DNA from: Epiperipatus broadwayi
Taxonomy: Eukaryota; Onychophora; Udeonychophora; Euonychophora; Peripatidae
Length of the DNA: 64,000 nt
Assembly (NCBI GenBank): GCA_028023455.1
Contig: JAQFVV010012395.1
Location: 2,044,001 to 2,108,000, forward strand
Direction of reading: 5' to 3'
The position numbers and the translations under genes were made by a program. How positions within the stretch are numbered: the first letter of the stretch is position 1; each line of letters starts with the position of its first letter. This document shows, piece by piece, positions 24,408-36,018 of this stretch. The notes under the pieces were generated by a model. The model ran no database searches. It was not told the DNA's origin and was given only the letters and a program-made list of their open reading frames with translations.

Positions 24408-25582
24408 CTATATTATCAGTCCCCTTACAGTACCTGAGTAGTTAAATTCTTGAAGGAACAGGCTCCAACGTACCAAATGGCTATTATTAAGGTAGCTATG
24501 GTTGAGGAATTCCAAACTTTTGTGGTCTGTAATCACCACTACCTCAGAACCCAACAGGATGGGACGAAACTTCTGAAATGCCCATACAATGGCCAGGGCC
24601 TCTTTTTCTGTAACAGTGTAGTTTATCTCCGGTCCTTTCAGCAGCCGGCTTATGAAATAAACACCCCCAGTCCCCCCCACTCTAGATCTGAAAAAACCCC
24701 CCCCCCCCACCCCCCCTCTTTTATAGTACTCCCAGTTGTCCATCATGCTGGATCTGAGAAAAAGGGACCCCCAATCCATATCCACTACTATCGGTTTGGA
24801 GTAAAGTCCGGATATGCCAACACAACTTGTTTTACAAAATTTCTCTTTACTCTTTCAAATGCTTCCTCTTGGTCTTGCATCCAACTCCAACGTATGTCTT
24901 TCCTAATGAGTCGCAGCAATGGCTCCATTTGATCCGCAAATTTCTCACAGAATCTATTGTAGAAATTGCATAGACCCCAAAAAATACCATACATTTTTCT
25001 TTGTTCGGGGTCTAGGAAACTCAGTGATGGCCTTGATTTTGTCTGGATGTGGTTTGATTCCAGATTCTCCTAACAAATGGCCAAGGAATTCGATTTCATT
25101 GGATACCAGTATGCTTTTTTTTAAGTTTATCTTTATGCCCTTATCATGGCATTCTTTGAAAATGTCTGCTGTTGTTGAAAATGTTCTTCCATAGATGATG
25201 ATGCCACCACAACATCATCAACATAAGTAATTATACTTTTCTTGACTTCAGGTCTTAGCACTTGATCTAAACACCATAGCAGTCCTGCTCCACTGTTAAT
25301 TAACCCAAAAGGCATTCAGTTAAATTGATACGAGTATCCCCCATATCTGAATGCAGTGTATTGATGGTCCGCTGGATGTAACTCGATCTGCCAATAGCTG
25401 GCAGTAAGATCGAACATCGAGAAGATACTTTTTCCTTTAAACTTCATTAGCAGTTCTTGTATAGGTGGCGGAATGGTGCAGTCAGGTATTGTTGCACGGT
25501 TCAACTGGCGAGCATCAAGACATATTGTGATCCGTTTTTCTTTTTTACAGCTACTAGAGGGTTGCAGTATGGTGAGGAGCAT
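24408..25582 (-). pseudogene. Gypsy reverse transcriptase and RNase H, broken
   Basis: The polymerase and RNA-degrading parts of pol. RT: ICLDARQLNRATIPD, FSMFDLTASYWQIELHP with the first catalytic Asp, MPFGLINSGA, and the YVDD active site. The connection region has GLCNFYNRFCEKFA. RNase H: NYTVTEKEALAIVWA with its Glu, and VVITDHKSLEFL with its Asp. The first RNase H box can be read only by changing frame, next to a block of G-runs. Breaks: a frameshift at 25583-25586, a TGA at 25316-25318 between the YQFN and MPFGL boxes, a frame change near 25133, another near 24786, G-run disturbance at 24664-24718, and a frameshift near 24410 just before the conserved NIVADILS segment. Confidence 0.85.
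24664..24718 (+). repeat. C-homopolymer cluster in the RNase H coding region
   Basis: On the plus strand runs of five, seven, twelve and six C, broken by single bases and a short AGATCTGAAA spacer, within about 55 bp. On the coding strand they give Gly codons where RNase H normally has other residues. They look like homopolymer expansion or consensus error. Confidence 0.8.
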
Positions 25583-25585
25583 TTA

Positions 25586-26411
25586 TCAATCACACCCCAC
25601 TCCATCATCTGCTCCAATTGATAATTGATACTTGACTTCTTCCTTAAATTTGTGAGGTATGGGGTATGAACGTGCCTGGAATGGTTCTCCCGGCTTTAGT
25701 CTTATCCTTTGCGTATACCCCTTAATTATCCCAGGGGTATCAGAGAATATCGTGTCATAATCTTGCAGTAGAGATTTGAGTTTTTTCTTAGATTTGAGTT
25801 TTTTCTTCTCATTTGATGAAGCTATTCCAGCCATACTGACCTTTTCTTCCAGAATCTCTATGGTCGACTGGTTCATGCAACACAGTCCTGTCATACCAGA
25901 CACTGATGACTGCGAGAATGGTATTTGGTGACCATTGCATATCACCCATTCCTTTTTGTAATTTATACTACATTTGTTCATGTGCAAGAAGTCTGAGCCC
26001 AATACTGCCTTATGAATCAAGTTGCTCAAAATCAGAAATGCATGGCATGTCATCATTCCCTGGTATTCTATTTGTATCCATATCTGGCAAGGTTCGAGCT
26101 TGGCCTTTCGGTTGTTTGCTAGTGTTACCTGGGCAGCCCATAATGGAAGCGTTTCTACTCTAGGGTTACTAATGACTATACAGATTTTCTGAAATTACTG
26201 AAATTTGACTACCTGAGTCCACTAATGCTAATGCTTCTATTCCTTCTAATGTTATTCTTATCATGGGGCACTTTTGCGGTACGTATTCTGGCACTCTATC
26301 CTCCCATGAACAAACTAGATTTGATATTTCGTTATATGAATCTGTATCTTTTTTTCCCTGTATGACCCTACCATTATCGGTCGTATCTGTTTTATCTACT
26401 GGTCTGCCTTG
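25586..26411 (-). pseudogene. Gypsy aspartic protease and linker to RT
   Basis: Protease that would cut Gag and Pol. The active-site box ALVDSGSQISVIS lies at about 26190-26225 on the minus strand. The frame then breaks near 26175-26190 and resumes with NPRVETLPLWAAQV and the C-terminal box VLGSDFL. The linker contains a perfect 18-bp tandem duplication (25772-25789 and 25790-25807) that encodes a repeated KLKSKK-type motif, then KPGEPFQARSYPIPHKFKEEV, the lead into the RT. The protease is in the same frame as gag and separated from it by one TAG (26412-26414). Confidence 0.85.
25772..25807 (+). repeat. 18-bp perfect tandem duplication in pol
   Basis: Two identical 18-mers starting AGATTTGAG on the plus strand. 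In-frame, so it adds six residues to the protease-RT linker. Confidence 0.9.
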
Positions 26412-27633
26412 CTAGTTGATGTCGATACTATTTAGTAATTCCACTAGTTGTTCCGTTGAGTTTGTATTTGCCGTTAAAAGAATTTGTTCGATACGGAACG
26501 GTAAATTGCACCGTATTATTCTGACGATCTGGCCCTCAGATATATGGCAGGCTTCTAAAGTCCGGAGCTTGGCCACTTGTCTCCTGAAGAACTTTGAGTA
26601 ACTCTCACCTCCACCCATTTTATATTTTTCTTGCATTATTTGGTATAATACCATCTCTTGTCTTTCGTCACTCCAAAAGTTTCGCAGCAAAGCTTTTTTA
26701 TATTCTTTGTATGTGCTTGGGTGACAAAACAGTGACTCCCACCATGCAAGAGCATTCCCTTGGAGGTGGTTGTATGCTATGGTTAACTGGCTAGTATCAT
26801 CCATCCTATTTATTCTAAAATAATTTTCTAAACTATTGAGATGTTCTATCAGAGCCTCCCTTGTCTGCCCTTCAAACACTTTATAAAAATTGGTTAATGT
26901 TTAGTGCACTTGTATCACTCATATCTTCCTTCCCTGACTTTTTACATTCTATGTCTGCATTACTTTTGTCCATTTTATCTGTTATTATATTTATTGTATC
27001 ACTGCCTCCTTCCTTATCTATCTCACATTGTTTTATCTGAGTATCTTATTCTACATTAGTAGCTTCTTGTTCATGTTTGTTGCTACTGCTAATTAGTATC
27101 ATGATCTGTTGTTCTATCTGCTTTACTGTGTTTTCTATTTTCGCTACTTTAGTATCATTTCCTACCAGCTTCTTCTCTATTTCGTAGATTTTGCTATTGC
27201 AGCTATTTTCCATCTCACTTCTTTTTTCATCAATTCTTTCATGCATGCCCTCAAACTCTAGTCCTGTTGCGTGTTGTCTATTTGCTATAGCTTCTATATG
27301 TTTACTATTATTTAGCTCAAGGTTATCATATTTTATTTCTACATTAGGGCTTTTTATTTTTGATTCCTGTAATGTTTCATCTTTAACATTGTCTAGTCTT
27401 CGGGACAAGTCTTCCATTCGTTTTTCCATATCTTTTCTTACATCATCTATTTGGGGTGTTATCTTGGCTATTTCTTCTCTCATTCCTTTCATAAAGTCCA
27501 CCATTATATTTATTAAGTTTTTTTCCATTTCAGATTCTATTCTATTTTGCTCATTGCCTTCTGTTTCTACATTGCTTTCCTGCTCTATATCTCGACTTTC
27601 TTCATCCTTTTTATCTAATTTTTGCTCATCCAT
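26412..27633 (-). pseudogene. Gypsy Gag with N-terminal coiled coil
   Basis: Structural protein of the element. ATG 27633 opens MDEQKLDKKDEE, followed by about 190 residues rich in Glu, Lys, Asn and Ile with heptad spacing (a predicted coiled coil). A TAA at 27046-27048 interrupts, yet the frame stays open beyond it for about 50 codons. A frameshift at the T-run near 26885 leads into the capsid part (ALIEHLNSLENYF, GNALAWWESL, FFRRQVAKLRTL), which matches retrotransposon Gag capsid domains. No CCHC knuckle is seen. The frame ends at TAG 26412-26414, directly followed in frame by the protease. Total length about 407 residues if the two breaks are ignored. Confidence 0.8.
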
Positions 27634-28128
27634 TTTTTTTTTTTGTAAATTATCTGGTCCACATGAATAAATACTATTTATTAGTTCTTTCGGTAAACCA
27701 TTCTTTCTTTACAATATCTAGACGCTAACAAGGTATTCTGTGTATTTATAACAAAGTATTCTAGTTATCTATTTCATTCTTTACTATATCTAAACGTTAA
27801 CTAAGTATTTTATTTATTTCTTACAAAGTATTTTGTTTATTTATTTGTTATTAAAACTCAACGCTAGCAAAGTATTCTATTTATTTATTTCTTTTTTATT
27901 AAATCTTGGTACTTTTGCACTTAGCTCACCCTAATTTGTTTGCCATCTATATATAGCTAGTATATGTTTATTTATTACTTTCCCTTTTTTATTCTCAATG
28001 TAGCTTGCTATCTGCCCACAACTCTCCTATTAAAAAATATTTTTTTCTATTTCATTTATTATTTATATAACACGGCTGTGACCTCCACTAATAATTTATG
28101 TGCATACGAATTGCATCGTGCCCAATAA
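27634..28128 (-). other. Gypsy 5' leader between primer site and gag
   Basis: About 500 bp without an open frame. Three imperfect copies of an AAGTATTCTATTTATTT-like word (about 27730-27890 on the plus strand) suggest a short degenerate repeat. The leader would hold RNA packaging signals, but none can be identified by eye. Confidence 0.6.
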
Positions 28129-28142
28129 CACGTTGGATGCCA
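28129..28142 (-). other. Primer-binding site, tRNA-Lys-like
   Basis: On the minus strand TGGCATCCAACGTG begins six bases after the 5' LTR. It matches the complement of the 3' end of animal tRNA-Lys (CUU type, TGGCGCCCAACGTG) at 12 of 14 positions. The tRNA assignment is from memory of that tRNA and could be checked against the host's own tRNA set. Confidence 0.75.
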
Positions 28143-28148
28143 TTTTTC

Positions 28149-30611
28149 TGTAACGGTCGCTGGCTCTCTCTAACTGCTTTGAGCATGAAATGCATTTTCT
28201 GAGATCGAGCAGCAATTAAGAAATATTCGAAGGCATCCAAAATATACATTACTATAATCATACCTTTGAAAGGTTCGTTTACTGCAACCTTTACACGCCA
28301 CCTTAAGAAAGAGATTGCTCCCCTGCCTAAGGGATATGATCATGTAATAAGTAAAGAGCTATAATCTCTTATAAAAAATCAATAGAAAGTGAATGCCTAA
28401 TGAATGATTCCCGATCCCGGTAAGTTTAATCCCTGACTAGCTCAATCAACTCATGATCTCGGGATGGTGGTTTGTTGCTTCGTTAACAGAAAAGGTCAAA
28501 CACTAATATCATTATCAAATACACAGCACAACTCCGTACTTTAAAATTAGATATTAAATTTATTAAGCCCTCTATGATTATAAAAATATTTACAAAATAA
28601 TAAACACACACATAAACGATAGTAATTAAAATTTAAGTGTATAATAAATTTTAAAGTTTCATGAATGGGAAAGGAATGGTCTGAAATTCTCCCCTGCTTA
28701 CACTTTAAACTCAAAACAAAATTTCTTATAAAACAATGTGTATTGGCCATGGTATGTACATGTTTCATAATAATAAAAAAAATGAGTTAGCCATGAGTTA
28801 ATGATAGTAGAATCTTAAGTGTTCCAATATCTGAGTCCTGCACGTGGCGGACAATAATAATTATTTGGAACACTTTCGTACACACTTTTATTCCTTATGA
28901 AAACAATCCTGCACTTAGCGGATGAAATAAATTTACTCAGGGAACAAACTCGTGCTAAACTACAATTTTAATCTTAAAAGTTCTGTAATATGAGTCCTGC
29001 CCATAGCGGACAATAATAATTATTTGGAACGCTGTCTTACATACTTTTATTCCTTATAAAAACAATCCTGCACTTAGTGGATGGAATAAATTTTCTATTA
29101 TTTCAAAGCAAAACACATACATCCAATGACCAAACCACCCAATTATTTCTATTTCACTATTTTGAAATATTTCATATTTACTTTATTGATTCTTTTATAT
29201 TTTATTTAGATACTCCAATGAATTATGTAAAGCTTTATGTTAAAATTACAAACAAAATATTTATGATGGAATTACGCAATTCATTGGCTCATTTAATAAT
29301 AGAAATTTAAGTCAAATGATGAATTATTCATAATAAGACATAAAAAAAAATATAAAAACAAAAATAATATTTCCCGAAGTCTTCGTTCTTCTCCGGGCTA
29401 TGATTTTGAGGGCGATATATATCTGCTGTGCAGGTGATTACTTCACAGGGCCTATATGGAGGTTGGCAAATTGTCCATAGCAGCTACACTTTCAGAAATG
29501 GAAAGTCACATCACTGGATGGCTATGTAGGACTCCGAGCTGTGCGAATGTACCGAACTTGGTTTTCTACTCCATGTCTATTGCGGTATCATGAATAAATC
29601 TTGATTCCATTTTCTCCGTGATATAAAACATTAGCTTAAATTTCAATTGTATTTTTCTTTTTCAGTCAAAGAATATCATATTTCTTGGTCTGCACCTTTT
29701 AAAATACGTTCAGCATTCCGAATAAATAGTTTTTACACTCATAATTCTTTTTCTTTTCTTTTTGTCTGTACACTCCAGAAACTATACTGCTAACGGCTAA
29801 GAGTGCCCGTGCGAGTATCAACCAATGTAACCCAGCTAACTAATTAAATTTCACCTGACCAGCCTTTATATATCCCCCCCCCCCATTACTGGGTGTATTC
29901 TCTCATCCCCTCCACAAGTTATTGCTTTTACATTTCTGTTTTTAATTAAACAATTCCAAACAATGGATTTAATTTTAGCTATCTTTTAATTAATTTCAGA
30001 ATTTCTATCTAATTAAATAATTTTGAATAGGTGTCAAGCCGAATAACCACTGATACAATTTCTACAGTTGTTTTCCAAAAGCATTATACGATAAAAGAAA
30101 GAGGTCATTGGCTTGCCTGCGGTCATGAACATTAAGTTGTAAAAAAAAAAAAAAAATTATAAAACTGTATACTTGTTGTCACATAAAAATTGTTTTTGAG
30201 TTTGCCAAAAAAAATATTCAACAAGCAACAGAAAAAAAAATACAACATTTGAGAATCTAAAATAAAATCAAATCAAAATAAAATATGTTTACTGTTGGGT
30301 TATTTACAAATACATTTCAATTTCCCATAAGAATTTCTTTAACCCTCTGCCATATTTATTCATATCATAAATAAAAAACATATAGCATTTATTAACAGCA
30401 AAATACATATTTATATGTGGTGTCCGCATTTGTTTATTTATAGGCGTATTATCATCATTCATACTATTTATTTTAAATATAGTGTGTGTGTAAGCAACAG
30501 AGAAATATACCTGCACAGACCACTCCTTTTATTATAATACGTACATTCGTTTGGACTGCAACTAATGCTTGCAGTCAACTTTGTGGCAGTCATTTAAAAC
30601 TGACTGTCACA
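28149..30611 (-). repeat. 5' LTR of the gypsy element (2463 bp)
   Basis: Partner of 20243-22758 with the same ends. It lacks about 53 bp near 30004 and differs elsewhere by scattered substitutions and small indels in homopolymers. On the element strand this copy would carry the promoter. I did not find a TATA element placed clearly enough to call. Confidence 0.95.
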
Positions 30612-33600
30612 ATATTAAGTTATAGAATGCATTTAAAAACAATCACTAAATAACAATAATCGAACTATTTAAATTCTCAGAAGATATAAGATATTCAAAC
30701 TTGGAAAGCGAAAGTTGAATTGCAAGCCATGGGCCTATAGCTCTCAAGTTCGCAATTTACCATTTCATTAAATTAAACAAGCAAAGAATCAGTAAACTGA
30801 CAAGAATATTAAAATTTATTTTAAGTTAATTTAATACATTTTATATAAAAGTAAGTAATAATGCATGATTTGGCACAAAGGTGTTAAAATGACAGATTCT
30901 GGGGGCAAATTCCATTAATCTGGCTAATTCTACTCAATTCTCGATGCTCGAATTTCTTATAAATTCCCGAGCAATAAAACATTTTATTATTTTTTGTATT
31001 ATCACATCAGATTTTTAAAAAAATCTCTTTATATAAAATCACTTTTTAAATAATTTTTTAATAGTTTATAGAAAAATACTTTTTTATATTTAAAATTTTA
31101 ATTATAGATTTTAAGAAATATTATATATATATTTGTCAAAAAATCCTCATCTTTTTACCTGAGAATTAGTTAATCCAGCTAGAAATATCTCTCTCATAGC
31201 TTCCTTAACTGACTAATAAACAAATAATCATTTCCAGTTGGCAGAGACAGCTTTTCACAAAAGCTGAAATCTGTCAACAGAAGTGGTACTTCAAGATGTC
31301 TGGGGCATACATGATTTTTTTTTCAAACACTTTCATGAGATTTGATTAGAATTATATATGTATGAAAGGAAAGGGATGAATGACTAATGGTAACAAATTA
31401 AAAAAATTCACTTGTCAGTCACCTTAGATTTTTTTATTAAAAAAAAAAACACTTTCTGAAAAATATTAGCTTCATAATCAATCGAATATAGCATAAGGGA
31501 AATAATGGCAATTTTATTTTAAAATATAGTGATAATTAAAGTTTTTGCTGAAAACGTAGAAACATTACTAAATTAATTATGAAGTTACCAGCTGTTTCGG
31601 TTCTATAAATTTATAAGATATGATCTTTATTATTAGTCTAATATTAAAAAATACAACTAATGAAATATATTTAACATTCATCTACCGTTTTTTTTTTTTC
31701 AATAAAAAATCTAACTACTAATAGCTTCAACTGTTAAAGACCTGTTCACATTTACTGTAAAACTATTCAATGTTTACATCGAATAGCTTCTTCAGATTTG
31801 ACTTCAACTGTGTTCATATCTGACGGCTGTGCTACTGGATTATGAAGTATTAATTAATTGCTTGATCTCATCAATATTTAATCTGTGTAGTATTAGAGCA
31901 ATCACTATATATATATAATATTATTATTATTATCATCATTATTATTATATTATATGATTTATTGCAATGGTAGAATAATGAACTCAAAAGGTAAGATTCC
32001 TAAGTAGAAGTTTCATCTATAATTTTGTTGTTCTCAAGTAGTAAGCATTCAATTATTTTTTATACCATAATTAATGGTCAAAAAATAAGTCTCATACAAC
32101 AAAATAGCTTCAATAAACTTCCCTATCCTTTGACTTACTCTTTACACTGCCAAGCAATCATTTCCTTAAGATCATCTATTAATTTTTCTCCTTTTATTTC
32201 TCCTATCATATCTTTAATCATTTCATTATCTTAAAAATACTTACCCAGTGCAATTCCTATGTGTTCTCATAATTTCATCAATAGATATTTCTTTATTTAT
32301 TACTTACACCTTTAATATCATTGTGTAAATTTTATTCTATTCTCATTTTTCTTACATATTCTTGTCTCCAAAATGTCCTATAAGTTTTAAAAATATTTGG
32401 ATGAGTTATTCAACAACACATACTTGGTGGAAATATTGACTTAAACATTTGGCTTACTTGTTTTATAATTAACCTGGTTATATCACCCAATTTGAACAAA
32501 AGTATGGTCTAAAGAAATAAAATAGCAATAGCTTAAATCATAAACTAAGCAATACAATTTATTTAAAATATTCCATTGTCAAGTAACAACACATAATACC
32601 CTTTATTACAGATTAAACTATCATAAACCTGAATTATACTGTGACTGGCTTTGAATAAGGAAACCTGCATGATAAAAATAACTACCATATCCAAACAAAT
32701 AAAATAATATTATCTAGCACTATTTTATTCTTTGTAAATAAAATTTAAAGAAATGTATGGATCATTCATCAGAAGTCATGTACACACATATTATACTAGA
32801 GTTATGTCCACAAAAATATTAAATATTTAATAGTAAATAATTTACTAATTTATCAGTGAAGTGCTCCAGATGGTGAAAAACAAATAATATTGACTATGTG
32901 CATTTCTTATAATGTTATATGTTGATAATAAGCATTTAAAATTATTAATATCTTATTGTTTTACTTATGGATTACTGGCAAGGCACAGTAACACAATATA
33001 GACATGGTTACATTTAACAAAGCACTGAAAATAACAAAGTGCACTTTGAAGAACTAAGTACTTCAATAACTAAATTATCATTGCCATATCATTTCTTAAG
33101 CACAAATAACTTCATCTATCATGATGGAATAAATACTTACAACAATATCATGAGGGATAGGCTAATGAAGAAAAGCTCCACAAAGCAAACAACATGAATA
33201 AAGTACAGTGATTCCAATACCTATATCTAAGGCAAAAATTGTATGTGTGGATATAGTCTCACGACATAAGGAAAAATGGAATATACACCAAAATTTGGTC
33301 CTCTCATGGACATAGGTACCTAAGAAACATATGAAAGCAATACTAAATATAAACACTATCCTCACATGGAATATAAAATGTGAACAATGGGGAGAGTGTC
33401 TCCATCCCACAAAGCACAATACACAATCTAGCAACAAATAAAGTCTAATACACATAAGCATATATCCTAGACTAAATGATGGCAAGATAAGAAAATTATT
33501 GCTAATAAAACTAGGTAGATTAATATTCACACTAAAATTGCAAACATTAAGCAATGTCTGAAACCAACAAATTCATGGTCAGTGAAATGACTATAAAACA

Positions 33601-35995
33601 TTTAAAATAGTACAATAAAAATCTTACATTGAATAAGGAATGCACATATATGCAACAAACAGCATAAACTTTATAAAAGTAAAGTGGATGTAATAGCAAA
33701 GTAAATATTAATAAAAATGACTAATAAACATTTGATTAAATTAAAGTATAACCATAACATCATTATATTATAATAATTGTGAAATATTGAATATCTGATA
33801 AACATACACTGGCTGTTTACCTATGGGTAAATGAAACACTAATAAGCAATATTTTAAAAATATGTGAAAGATAAATATCTATACTTGAACAAAAGCATTA
33901 TAAATTTACCTTTAAACCATAAAATATCAAATTCTATGAATTTTTACCTTACAATGTGCAGGAGTACATACACATTCAGTAATATACCCTTTTAAAGAAC
34001 GATATCATAATAATAATAATTTTACTTTTCATAGAAATATCATCATAATAAAAAAATATTGTATATATATATTTAAAACACCTTAGTTCATTAGCAGAAT
34101 TTTTCAATAGTGAGTAGTCTGTTGAGGGCACAAGGTCTTTTTTCGGCAGATTATCTATAGAATGAAGCATCCTTCCCATTCAAATAATACATATTTTTTT
34201 ATTAATAAGGCATATATGACTTCCAGATATAAGCAGAAAGACAAAAACAACAATAAGGCTCTTGATTCTAAATTAAGTAAGTTTGGATCCATTTGAAGAA
34301 ATTGGCCAATGCAAATTAGCTAGCTAAAGAATATTTATTCTGAGATATGTAACAATAAAGCAAACAGTTCATGGAGTTATGGAGTCTGTGGACTAATTAA
34401 AACTAAGCAATACATTCATATTTCTTTCTTCTGTAAAAGAAGCACATTTTGAAAGCAAATTTAAATTCAAACAAAGAAAGTCATTTTAAGCTACTATTTC
34501 AGTAATTTCTTTAAAACCACTATCAAATTTTAATAGTCTGCATTTAAATACAACACATTATTTAATGTTCATTGTGGCTATTTTTGCAAGCTATATCTTC
34601 TTTTAACATAATTATTTCATTAGATTCTTGAGTAAAATTCATTCAAAGTATTTTAGAATGTTATATTAAGTGAATGGGGGCATATTAAAGTTCTTCTATT
34701 TTTTTAAAATTTTGTAAGTTTTTCTTCCTCATGAATATTTTTTTAAAAGTGAAATTCAGAGAAAAGAATTGCATTTTAATCAATTCTTCCTGTGCTAAAA
34801 ACAAGTATTTCAGTTCAATTTTTTAAATAGTCTATATTTTTAAAATGTCAATTTTAATTTTTTCTTCTAAATACAAAAGGTAATAGCACAAAGTAAATTA
34901 GTACAATGTCCAGTATAATTTTATGAATTAATATCAATGGAGATATCACCTGGATTGTATTAAAATCTATTTTTAAGCACAACTGATGAAATTGACTTTT
35001 CATAAATGAGTTATTCTTCTGAAGCATTATATTAGTAGTAAAGAGAATTCAAATTGAATTATGGTAATAAATAGCAAGATTACCTTAAGGATTGTCAAGT
35101 TGATAAATACCAAAAATTATTAGTAACTTTACATTTTAGATAAAATAAAAATAATAGTTATAAAAAATTACTTTTTAAAATGCAGAGACAACAATGGTTG
35201 ATCAGGAAATGATGAAAATGAAGGAGCTGATGTGGAAGATGAGCTGACCAAAATGATGTGTCAACCAGGAAATGAACCAACAAGGAGGATGAGCTAATCA
35301 GAATGAGCTGACCAGGAGGATAATCACTGCAAACTGATTATCTTCCCTTTTTATACCCCCTGACAGGAATCATAATTAATATCACCCCATAACACTAATG
35401 ATCTCCCCTAGATATCATGACCTCTGTGGTCAAATATATTAATTATAATCAGAAACTAATTAGTGAAATTACATAATTTTGATCTAGCTATTTTAAAAAT
35501 TCACATGATTTAATGGTTTGAGTTGAAGAAAAGGTTAACTGAACTATATTAATTAATAAATTAAATAACTAAAACAAGATAATAAAATAATATTTTATTC
35601 TTTTTAAAATAAAACAGTACCTTTTCTTAAACTGAAGTTATATCAGAAATTGAAACCTAAAATATTTTACCGTTTATTTACCAAGATTATCTTGGCAATT
35701 TAAACCAAGAAATAAAGATTCATACATGCACATGAAGCCATACACACATGTATAAAAGAAATTATGTTTTTTAAGTCAAATTAGCTTAATAATTGACTTA
35801 TTTTTCTTTAAATAATTAACATTATTTAACTAATCAATAAACTTTATTTAGATATATATGAAAAAAAAAACTTATTAAACAAGAATTTAATTTAAATAAT
35901 TAATTACTTTGCTTACAATTAAATTGTTACAATTTAACACTAAAAATTATCTATTAATATTTCTAAACATTATCATAATATCAGTTCTGTTTTAG
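30612..35995. other. AT-rich DNA, mostly unassigned
   Basis: No recognised gene. (TTA)n-type repeat at about 31914-31950. A long minus-strand open frame at 33162-33557 is listed separately. 35190-35440 is purine-rich and semi-repetitive (GGATGAGCTGACCAG-like words) and is followed by a CTTTTTATACCCCC motif at about 35346-35360, which recalls an LTR or another promoter. The rest is homopolymer-rich AT DNA. Confidence 0.55.
33162..33557 (-). CDS. Uncertain open frame, hydrophobic, starting at an acceptor-like site
   Basis: Minus strand, 131 codons ending at TAG 33162-33164. It opens directly after TTGGTTTCAG, a good splice acceptor, and a GTAAGTATT donor-like site lies about 30 bp beyond the stop. 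The translation is rich in Phe, Leu, Ile and Cys, with several hydrophobic stretches (for example IVFIFSIAFICFLGTYV) that could be membrane segments. T-rich DNA also produces such frames without selection, and I recognise no family. It may be a terminal exon of a membrane protein, or nothing. Confidence 0.2.
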   Translation of the reverse strand, partial: TLLNVCNFSVNINLPSFISNNFLILPSFSLGYMLMCIRLYLLLDCVLCFVGWRHSPHCSHFIFHVRIVFIFSIAFICFLGTYVHERTKFWCIFHFSLCRETISTHTIFALDIGIGITVLYSCCLLCGAFLH

Positions 35996-36004
35996 CTTTT
36001 TTTC

Positions 36005-36018
36005 TTAATAAAGTAAGT
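36005..36018 (+). repeat. Left 14-bp target duplication of the palindromic element
   Basis: TTAATAAAGTAAGT, identical to 37182-37195, lying exactly at the two borders of the four-unit inverted array. Confidence 0.7.

Larger units (their letters stand above)
20243..30611 (-). mobile_element. Complete Ty3/gypsy LTR retrotransposon
   Basis: 10,369 bp on the minus strand, flanked by the 4-bp direct duplication ATAT (20239-20242 and 30612-30615). On its own strand it starts TGTGACAG and ends CCGTTACA, with 2.5-kb LTRs, a primer-binding site, gag, protease, RT, RNase H and integrase in the Ty3/gypsy order (integrase last), and a polypurine tract. No envelope-like frame lies between integrase and the 3' LTR. 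Coding regions carry several stops and frameshifts, but the LTR pair is still very similar, so the insertion is fairly recent. The flanking (AT)n makes the target duplication less decisive than usual. Confidence 0.95.

Noticed and set aside
24450-24932. 160-codon plus-strand frame
   Set aside because: Antisense to RNase H/RT of the gypsy element, which has clear family motifs.
27191-27670. 159-codon plus-strand Ser/Leu-rich frame
   Set aside because: Antisense shadow of the gypsy Gag coiled coil.
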